From NCBI RefSeq assembly GCF_900113765.1, contig NZ_FOQO01000011.1, positions 1 through 64,000 on the forward strand: a stretch of DNA of 64,000 nt, read 5' to 3'. The stretch's first letter is position 1. Each line of letters opens with the position of its first letter. This document shows positions 57,497-64,000 of the stretch, in pieces. A program made the translations under genes and the position numbers. This DNA is from Parapedobacter indicus. GTDB taxonomy: Bacteria > Bacteroidota > Bacteroidia > Sphingobacteriales > Sphingobacteriaceae. The notes beneath the pieces are model-generated. The model searched no databases. It saw only the letters and a program-made list of their open reading frames with translations, and was not told where the DNA came from.

Positions 57497-58261
57497 TTAC
57501 TGATTTGCAAGTGCAATATTAATCGGGGAGCCGATACTCACAGCGGGATCTTCCGGTGTCGGTGTTTGAGAGATAACGGTTGCGCTGGCACTGTCGGCTA
57601 TCAATCCCATATAATTAACAGTTCCCAACGTTAGCGAATTCCCTTGAAGCGCAAAACGGACCTGGTCCAACGTCAGTCCAACTAAATCAGGCACCTGTAC
57701 TTCACTAGCGCCTTTACCATTCCCCAATACCAGATCTATGGTTGACCCTTTGGGTATGGGGCGTCCTGCATTGAGCCGTTCGCCACCGAATTTAACATCC
57801 AGCACCACATCACGGGCTATATCCGGAATGTATGTAGTATCACCCAATTTGAGGCCATAGCTGTTTAAAACGGCGCGAGCCTCTACAAAAGTTTTCTCTA
57901 CCAGCTCGGGAAATGCCACTTCAGGAGCCATACGTGTAATGATGGTGAGGTAAAGTGTTCGATTTTTCTTTACCTTGGTATTCGGATCAGGGTCCTGTTC
58001 GATTACCAAACCGGGTTTTTCATCTACCTGATAAACGGAATCCAAATCGTATTCGAAACCGGAGGCTTCCAATTTTTTGATGGCCTCATCTATCAAAATC
58101 CCCCTGAGTTCCGGTACTTGGACCGATTCATTATGGCGCGTATATTGACGAAGACCGAAAACTATGGCCAGGAAAAAAACGGTCAATCCAATCAATGCTC
58201 CGATAAGATTTTTTCGGAAAGTTTCAGTTCTCAGATATTGGAAAAATTTTACCATGTTCAT
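57497..58261 (-). CDS. PASTA-domain membrane protein
   Basis: This 254-residue protein has a short cytoplasmic N-terminus, one membrane helix (about 18-38) and three PASTA domains in the periplasm (about 45-115, 116-185 and 190-254; each shows the VPEL-like entry and G..L....Y segments, for example VQVPELRGILIDEAIKKLE). PASTA domains bind peptidoglycan stem peptides. There is no kinase domain, unlike PknB/Stk-type proteins. Starts at 58261 and 58255 are both usable. It is the first gene of the operon with mltG, behind a canonical promoter. Confidence 0.92.
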   Translation of the reverse strand: MNMVKFFQYLRTETFRKNLIGALIGLTVFFLAIVFGLRQYTRHNESVQVPELRGILIDEAIKKLEASGFEYDLDSVYQVDEKPGLVIEQDPDPNTKVKKNRTLYLTIITRMAPEVAFPELVEKTFVEARAVLNSYGLKLGDTTYIPDIARDVVLDVKFGGERLNAGRPIPKGSTIDLVLGNGKGASEVQVPDLVGLTLDQVRFALQGNSLTLGTVNYMGLIADSASATVISQTPTPEDPAVSIGSPINIALANQ

Positions 58262-58356
58262 CTTGTCGTATTGGCGGATACATGCAATTCAGCTGTTGTT
58301 TAGCAATATTAGCGCCATAGTTTTATACCTCCGTAACTTACCGGAAGTTAAGGCAA

Positions 58357-58387
58357 CAAACTTAGATAAACTTGCTTTGATATGCAA
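58357..58387 (-). promoter_or_regulatory. Promoter of the PASTA-mltG operon
   Basis: On the minus strand TTG (58387-58385), a spacer of exactly 20 bases, then TAAGTTTG (58364-58357). This is a full match to the Bacteroidota consensus. It predicts a start near 58351 and a 90-base leader. Confidence 0.8.
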
Positions 58388-58610
58388 GTCTGCGGATATG
58401 GAAACACAATGCCTTTGGGTTAGAAAAGGCAACTACCAAAACTAACTATCACACTGAAATAAAATGGTGTAAAATTTGATTTCACTTTTAGTTTATTCGG
58501 TTAACCACCGAGTAAACTCCGAATGAACTCCGAATAAAACCCAATGAATATCAAAGTTAAAAAGTGACTTGGGGTCAGTGAGGGGAGCGAAAGTATAAAG
58601 AGAAGGGGTA

Positions 58611-58641
58611 TTGCATTTGTACCGTCGGTTGTCTATGTTTG
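58611..58641 (+). promoter_or_regulatory. Promoter of ddl, placed for a leaderless mRNA
   Basis: TTG (58611-58613), a spacer of exactly 20 bases, TATGTTTG (58634-58641), a full consensus match. The ATG of ddl is at 58649, only seven bases after the element, so the transcript would start at or within about three bases of the start codon. Confidence 0.8.
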
Positions 58642-58648
58642 CCGAATC

Positions 58649-59674
58649 ATGAAAACAAAAATAGCCCTGATAATCGGCGGGTATACGGCAGAGTCCGAAG
58701 TTTCCTTTAAGAGTGCAGAATTCGTTTACGGACAATTGGATCAATCCAAATACGACATCTATAAAATCACCATTACTACCGATAGTTGGTTTCATGTCGG
58801 CGGGAATGGCATCAAGTACGTCATTGACCGCGATCATTTTACCTTACCTATGGATGAGCAGGTTATCCATTTCGATCTGGCCTTCATCATGGTGCACGGT
58901 TCACCGGGTGAGGACGGACGTCTTCAGGGGTATTTCGATATGGTGGGGTTGCCCTATACAACCTGTGATGCCCTTACCTCGGCATTGACCATGAACAAGG
59001 CGTATACCAAGGCTGTATTGGCAGGGATTCCTGAACTTTATCTAGCTAAGTCCGTACAATTGTTTGATGCCGAACGTGCGGAAGCGGTCGATAAAATACA
59101 CCGAGAACTGTCACTTCCGTATTTTGTCAAACCCAATGCCGGAGGAAGCAGCATCGGCATGACTAAGGTAAATGCCGAGCACGAATTGGCCGACGCCATA
59201 GAAAAGGCATTTAATGCAGAAAATACAGGTAAACAGGTGATCGTCGAAGAATTTGTAAAGGGTCGCGAGTTTTCAGTGGGTGTGTATCACCGGGCAGATG
59301 GAATCTTTGTATTGCCAGCAACAGAGGTGATTACCGAGCGTGAATTTTTCGACTTCGAAGCCAAATATGTACCGGGGTTAACTCAGGAAATAACGCCCGC
59401 GGATCTGACGTCCGAGCAGCGGGCACGCGTAGAGCGATTGGTGAAAGCAATTTACATCCGATTGAACTGCAAGGGGATGGTACGCATCGATTTCTTCTTA
59501 GAAGAGGGGACAGACCGTTTCTATTTTATTGAAATAAATACGGTGCCCGGACAGACTGCCCAAAGTTTCATCCCCCAACAAGTACGTGCCGCCGGTATGA
59601 CGGAAACGGCCTTTTATGGTGAACTCATTGAACAAGCGCTCACTCCACCACTTCCACCCATTGGCCTGCGGTAA
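58649..59674 (+). CDS. ddl: D-alanine--D-alanine ligase
   Basis: This 341-residue ATP-grasp enzyme makes D-alanyl-D-alanine for peptidoglycan. The N-terminal motif is IIGGYTAESEVS (8-19), the glycine-rich loop is KPNAGGSSIGMTKV near 168, ATP-binding residues are in VIVEEFVKGREFSVGVY near 197, and the C-terminal metal and product motif is FYFIEINTVPGQT near 290. The start at 58649 is firm because the GG[YH]xxExxVS motif begins at residue 9. Its last 35 bases overlap the convergent alpha-2-macroglobulin gene. It is divergent from the PASTA/mltG operon. Confidence 0.95.
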   Translation: MKTKIALIIGGYTAESEVSFKSAEFVYGQLDQSKYDIYKITITTDSWFHVGGNGIKYVIDRDHFTLPMDEQVIHFDLAFIMVHGSPGEDGRLQGYFDMVGLPYTTCDALTSALTMNKAYTKAVLAGIPELYLAKSVQLFDAERAEAVDKIHRELSLPYFVKPNAGGSSIGMTKVNAEHELADAIEKAFNAENTGKQVIVEEFVKGREFSVGVYHRADGIFVLPATEVITEREFFDFEAKYVPGLTQEITPADLTSEQRARVERLVKAIYIRLNCKGMVRIDFFLEEGTDRFYFIEINTVPGQTAQSFIPQQVRAAGMTETAFYGELIEQALTPPLPPIGLR

Positions 59675-62600
59675 GGGCTTGTATCCGGTTGTCGTACATC
59701 GCTTCCGCGCTGACTGCAGGTAAAAAGTAACGCCCGATATACGCTGCATTGAGTAATACACGGTAAGTCAGCGATTCATTTTGCCGGATATTGAAATGGG
59801 TGAGTACACGATCATCACGGATATCCTGATACGTAGCCGGTGATGAGCGAATGCCTGATTCACTGTCATTGAGTCGGGTATTGATGATTTCCCAACCCGA
59901 AGGGAATAGTTGGGCAAGTGCCATGTGCTCGTATGTACCCATGCTTCCGGTGTTCTTGAGTGTAACCTCCGCAACAAAATCAGTGCCCTGTGTCAACGTT
60001 TCCGGATTGATCTCTTCCCCTTCTCGATCCGTGTACCGCACATTCATGGTCAACAACTCAGGGTTATTCTTGAGGGGGGGATTTTCTCCTGCGGGTAATT
60101 GCCCTTCACGTACGATACGTACATACAACTTGTTGTTACCCGGGTTTTGCACACGTATCTGATTCTTTTTGTTATTGAAGTCAATCGGAATCCGATGTAA
60201 ATACGTATTCGCGGAAATGGAGTTTGACTGACCATTGAGCGTATAGGTAAAGTTATTCTTGCCGGCACCCTGGCGACCGAACTTACCGATGGCCAATAAT
60301 GCATACGCTGTAGTCTGGGTACTGTACCAACTGTTATTATCCAATCCTGCGGCCACGCCAAGCAACACCTTTTCTGCTTCCTGCCGGCGCCCCATTAAAT
60401 CCAGCGTTTCCAGGATCATGGCTCGGTCGCGCAGTGCCGATCCAAAGGTATATCCAGCATGTTCATAGGGTTTGCTTTCTGTTGGTCGATTTTTAACCAG
60501 CTGATTGGCAACAATACCTTGTCCGGCAAGCTGGTAGGCAGCAGCGAGCCGCCATGCGGCTTCATCCGAAAGATAAGGAAATTCTTTGAGGCGATTCATT
60601 GCCCCCAATTCGGGTGCCTTCGCCAGTGCAAGCAGGTAAAGCCGATAGGCCTGTACGAGATCCCCGCCCCGCCAGTTATACTGGTCGGGTGCCCAATTTT
60701 GTGCGGTATTCCGTTGATAACGCAACCACGCCTCCAGGAAGCCGGTTGGTAACGTGTATCCTTTCGCTTGCGCTTCCAGCAGGAAGTGCCCCGCATAGTT
60801 GGTACTCCACTCATTGGCTTCGGTGGCACCCGGCCAATAGCCAAGCCCCCCGTTGGCCAATTGGTAATTACGAAGCCGGTTGATACCTGCTTTGATGTTT
60901 CTGTCCGTAGCCGCCTTTTCCTGCTCTTTCAGGTCAACCAGCCGATCGAGCATGAGCTGCGGAAACACGCTGGATGTCACCTGTTCCACACAGCCATATG
61001 GATAGCGAATCAGGTAGTTCAGCCGTTTACTCAGGTTAATGGGCGGCAAGGAAGATATTTCCACCAGGGCGGTGTTGGCATTTCCAGGGCCTAACGGTAC
61101 AATTTGCCCTTGCCATTCCGAATTGGCATTGATTTCTTCTTTGTCAACCGAAGTAATGAATGGATTGGGGTTCCGGATGTCGATTTCAACTTCATATACC
61201 GCTGTTTCATTCCCGCTTTTGGCAACGGCACGCAGTTTGCCCACGCCGGTATTGCTGCCGGTTTTCACGGCGGCATAAGCCATTTGCTCGCCCTGTTGTG
61301 CGAAAGACAATGTCTGTTTGCCGTTTTGTATAGATAAGCCACCCGAAGCGGTCACTTCGAGACTTACCTGTTTGATGTTATTTTCCATGGCAAAGACCGT
61401 GAGGGGGAGCTTGAATGTTTCGCCGGGACCGATCACGCGGGGTAGGGTAGCCAACAGCATGAGTGGCTTTTTCACGGCAACCGCTTTCTCCGCAAAACCG
61501 TATGCACCATCCTGGCCGGCCACCACCATGGCACGCACCGACCCGATGTACTGAGGCAGGGTGAAGTCATGCTTGTTTTTACCACCTTTGCGGAGCGTGA
61601 AGGGACCAAGGAATTTGACTACAGGTTGAAAGCGATTAGCTTTGGCCGGGTTTACATTCCGGTCGATCTCCCCATCGCCACCAATGCTTAAAATACGCTC
61701 GAGGTCGCCTCCCCAGGCACCGAGTACCTGATCAAACAGGTCCCAGGATTTAACACCCAGTGCTTCGCGTGCATAGAAACTGGCGTGTGGATCGGGCGTT
61801 TTGAACCGTGTAAGATCAAGCAGCCCCTCGTCTACGATGGCGATGGTGTACGTCATCGCCTTGCCATTTGATTCGGATACGGTAATGCTCGATTTGGTCT
61901 CCGGACGCAAGGCTTCGGCCATAGTGATCTGAGGCGTTAAGATGGTTTTCGGATTTTCGACCAATAGTGGGATCACACCATACATCCGGATGGGAAGGTC
62001 ATTGGCTGTCTGCTCGTGGGGTTGTAACAGGGTAACGTTTACGAATACGTTGGGTGCCATTTCTTCCGTCACCTTAAATTTGTAAACCGTTTGCCCCTGT
62101 TGGGTTTCGATCCACCAGCTTTGCAGCACCCGGCTGCCGTTTTCGATGCTGATGAGGCCGCGGCCATCCGCTGAAGAGGGGATGGTCAACGTCACTTCCT
62201 CTCCCGCCTGGTAGGTTTCTTTATCGGAAGTGAACGACAGCATGGATGCCTCCGTCGGATTGTTTTGCTGCTCGCGTTGGGCCCATCCGGGCCAGTCAAT
62301 ATATAATGTCTTTCCAGTGGAGTGACCGCTTTCGAGGTCAACCACCCGTATCAGGTAGCGCCCCCAATCGGGGTAGTTTACCCGGATATTCCATTTGCCG
62401 CTGCCGTTGTTGAGGTTGATTGTTTCCTTTTTGAGCAATTGATTGTATTGATCCTGTGTGAAATTTCCAAGGTATTCGTCCTCTTGGTTCCACCACCATT
62501 GCCAGCGGATTTTGTAGAATTCTACCTGTACGCGGCGGGTTCCAGCAATTTTTTTTCCATTTGCATCTACATCCACAATGTCAACCGTGTGGTCCTGATC

Positions 62601-64000
62601 GGTCAGCAACATGCCCGAAAGACGGTCGCCCTGCGGGGTACGCAGCCCCACATAACTCGTATACGGGCTATAGGGCATGCTGATGTTGTCGATGCTGAAA
62701 TTACCGCCCGGTTCAAAGACACGGGTGGTAAAACTGGCACGGAGCATACCCGGAGCGCCGTTGGTGCCCGTAATGTCAGCCGGAAAAGCCGCATTGCCCT
62801 GCTCGTTGAGCGTGCCGTCAAAGAGTATCTGGCTTTCGGAAGCAAAGCTACGGGTCGGATCGTCAAACGTATACGATTTGTAATCGTTGAACGCTGTCTT
62901 TATCGGTGTGACGACGGCTTCTACACGTGCGTTGAGGTGCTGTACATCTGCACCGAAGAGCCATTTGGCCGAGAGTGCCACCGGTGTATTGCTATCTTTG
63001 GTGAGCACCTTTCGATTCCCGAAGTCCAACGTTATCTTGAGCCGGTTGGGCATCACGGTTTCTATTTTCAGGGTCTTCTGAAATACCGCTCCTCCTACAC
63101 TCACTTTTACCAGCCAGTTGCCCGTTGGGGCGGTGGTTTCCGTTTTGGTCTTGAATGTATAAAAACCGTTGGTATGCTTGGACTCAACCATGCGTTTGGC
63201 CAACTGGCCTTTGGGATTGAACAGTTCGAAAGTAACGGGATGACCGGTAGGAAGATTGGCCGATTGGTTCTCCATGATGAAGCCGACGTAAACCGAGTCG
63301 CCGGGACGCCAAACACCGCGCTCTCCATAAATAAACCCTTTAATGCCTTTCTGTACCACATCTCCTCCCACATCGAATCGGCTTAGGGGTAGGGTAGAGC
63401 CATCATCCAATTTGAGGTATCCGCGTTCATCGTTTTTGGAGGCAATGAGCATAAATGGCTTACGCGGCGCTTCAATGCGGGCAAACCCTTCGTTATCGGT
63501 CGTGCCCGTTTGGATAACCTGCTGTTGATAGTCAAGCAATTTCACTTCCACACCTTGCATCGGCTCGGTAGTAAGAATATCGGTGGCAATAACGGTTACG
63601 CTGTTGTCGTTGCCACGCTTCGCGATAAGCCCGATATTGGAAGCCAGCATATCACGGCTGGCCCACCGATCGGTCGTATAGTAGGCACTGTGGCAGGGAT
63701 TGTCCCGTTCGTTCCAATCGTAGTCATAGGGATAGTAGTTGTTATACCGGGACCAGAATTCGTCGTCTTCGTCGATGTCGTCTGAATAATAATAGTTGTT
63801 TTGTTCTGCTTCGGCATCGGCGATTTCTTCGGTATCTGCATCCCCGCAGGGATAGACGGAATAGCTGTGCCGGAAGCCTATCAACACGCGGTAAATCGCA
63901 CCCGGTTCGGTTTTTAATAGGTTGTCTATATCCAGCGAGAATCGGTTTTTCTTACGCAAGTTCACGCTTTTATCCGCGTCGAGTGCGATGGTTTTCTGGA
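59640..64000 (-). CDS. Alpha-2-macroglobulin-family protein (N-terminus outside window)
   Basis: At least 1452 residues are encoded; the reading frame stays open through the right edge (64000), so the start and export signal are missing. The visible part holds a low-complexity, Asp/Tyr-rich region (near 63750-63850), repeated MG beta-sandwich domains (for example RGVWRPGDSVYVGFIMENQ), the bait-like middle and the alpha-helical thioester domain. The internal thioester motif C-V-E-Q lies at 60992-60981 (context YPYGCVEQVTSS). Bacterial members trap proteases in the periplasm. It has no neighbouring penicillin-binding protein (PbpC) gene in view. Its 3' end overlaps ddl by 35 bases. Confidence 0.92.
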   Translation of the reverse strand, partial: QKTIALDADKSVNLRKKNRFSLDIDNLLKTEPGAIYRVLIGFRHSYSVYPCGDADTEEIADAEAEQNNYYYSDDIDEDDEFWSRYNNYYPYDYDWNERDNPCHSAYYTTDRWASRDMLASNIGLIAKRGNDNSVTVIATDILTTEPMQGVEVKLLDYQQQVIQTGTTDNEGFARIEAPRKPFMLIASKNDERGYLKLDDGSTLPLSRFDVGGDVVQKGIKGFIYGERGVWRPGDSVYVGFIMENQSANLPTGHPVTFELFNPKGQLAKRMVESKHTNGFYTFKTKTETTAPTGNWLVKVSVGGAVFQKTLKIETVMPNRLKITLDFGNRKVLTKDSNTPVALSAKWLFGADVQHLNARVEAVVTPIKTAFNDYKSYTFDDPTRSFASESQILFDGTLNEQGNAAFPADITGTNGAPGMLRASFTTRVFEPGGNFSIDNISMPYSPYTSYVGLRTPQGDRLSGMLLTDQDHTVDIVDVDANGKKIAGTRRVQVEFYKIRWQWWWNQEDEYLGNFTQDQYNQLLKKETINLNNGSGKWNIRVNYPDWGRYLIRVVDLESGHSTGKTLYIDWPGWAQREQQNNPTEASMLSFTSDKETYQAGEEVTLTIPSSADGRGLISIENGSRVLQSWWIETQQGQTVYKFKVTEEMAPNVFVNVTLLQPHEQTANDLPIRMYGVIPLLVENPKTILTPQITMAEALRPETKSSITVSESNGKAMTYTIAIVDEGLLDLTRFKTPDPHASFYAREALGVKSWDLFDQVLGAWGGDLERILSIGGDGEIDRNVNPAKANRFQPVVKFLGPFTLRKGGKNKHDFTLPQYIGSVRAMVVAGQDGAYGFAEKAVAVKKPLMLLATLPRVIGPGETFKLPLTVFAMENNIKQVSLEVTASGGLSIQNGKQTLSFAQQGEQMAYAAVKTGSNTGVGKLRAVAKSGNETAVYEVEIDIRNPNPFITSVDKEEINANSEWQGQIVPLGPGNANTALVEISSLPPINLSKRLNYLIRYPYGCVEQVTSSVFPQLMLDRLVDLKEQEKAATDRNIKAGINRLRNYQLANGGLGYWPGATEANEWSTNYAGHFLLEAQAKGYTLPTGFLEAWLRYQRNTAQNWAPDQYNWRGGDLVQAYRLYLLALAKAPELGAMNRLKEFPYLSDEAAWRLAAAYQLAGQGIVANQLVKNRPTESKPYEHAGYTFGSALRDRAMILETLDLMGRRQEAEKVLLGVAAGLDNNSWYSTQTTAYALLAIGKFGRQGAGKNNFTYTLNGQSNSISANTYLHRIPIDFNNKKNQIRVQNPGNNKLYVRIVREGQLPAGENPPLKNNPELLTMNVRYTDREGEEINPETLTQGTDFVAEVTLKNTGSMGTYEHMALAQLFPSGWEIINTRLNDSESGIRSSPATYQDIRDDRVLTHFNIRQNESLTYRVLLNAAYIGRYFLPAVSAEAMYDNRIQALTAGQWVEVVE

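Larger units (their letters stand above)
58262..58648. other. Divergent control region between the PASTA operon and ddl
   Basis: This 387-base gap contains no supported gene. It holds two canonical promoters facing outwards. It also holds an inverted repeat TTTATTCGG (58492-58500) / CCGAATAAA (58530-58538) and an 11-base tandem direct repeat AACTCCGAAT at 58515-58524 and 58526-58535. The repeats lie about 75 bases upstream of the ddl promoter and could bind a regulator or form a hairpin. Confidence 0.6.

Noticed and set aside
62322-63386. A 354-codon open frame on the plus strand
   Set aside because: It lies antisense inside the alpha-2-macroglobulin gene, has no recognisable domain or start signals, and is explained by codon bias of the real gene.

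Overview
The window looks like chromosomal DNA of a Bacteroidota bacterium, most likely of the Sphingobacteriaceae type (Pedobacter/Parapedobacter-like). The signs are a SusC/SusD pair, lipoprotein signals on many secreted enzymes, TANNTTTG-type -7 promoter elements, the lipoprotein form of TamA (TamL) beside TamB, and ribosomal protein S1 with a long acidic N-terminus. The genus is inference. No tRNA, rRNA or CRISPR array was seen.

Bases 1-94 are the 3' end of a group II intron (domain V, domain VI and the 3' splice site). From about 0.1 to 32.2 kb the window is an accessory glycan-use region. A first run of six same-strand genes (120-10103) encodes a DUF4838 protein, a beta-helix glycosidase-like lipoprotein, three sulfatases and a secreted ADP-ribosylglycohydrolase-family protein. 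A nucleoside hydrolase lipoprotein follows. Next is a three-gene operon (2,5-dioxovalerate dehydrogenase-like, UxaA-type dehydratase, FAH-family enzyme) that would carry a sugar acid to 2-oxoglutarate without phosphorylation. Two paralogous AraC regulators stand head to head. They are followed by a seven-gene operon: SusC, SusD, a second ADP-ribosylglycohydrolase-family protein, an SDR, a hexuronate-type MFS transporter, a TIM-barrel epimerase and an RpiB-like isomerase. The region ends with a DUF1080 protein, a cupredoxin/beta-propeller lipoprotein and an FG-GAP lipoprotein. Together these suggest outer-membrane capture, desulfation and cleavage of a sulfated, probably uronate- or pentose-containing glycan, with import and oxidation of the products. 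The substrate cannot be read from sequence.

From 32.2 to 64 kb the content is mostly core. Minus-strand genes include malate dehydrogenase with a retropepsin-like protease, and TamB with TamL. ComEC, RecQ and monomeric isocitrate dehydrogenase are on the plus strand. Three small minus-strand genes (DUF1801, YdeI-like, SRPBCC) precede rpsA, which has a structured leader and a strong terminator. An OmpA-family lipoprotein converges on a hybrid histidine kinase. The operon PASTA protein - MltG - acyl-CoA thioesterase - YihY/BrkB is divergent from ddl. A large alpha-2-macroglobulin gene with a thioester motif runs off the right edge.

Promoter calls rest on the TTG-N19/20-TANNTTTG pattern known for the primary sigma factor of Bacteroidota. 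Two are full matches (upstream of ddl and of the PASTA operon). The others are -7-only matches or near matches.
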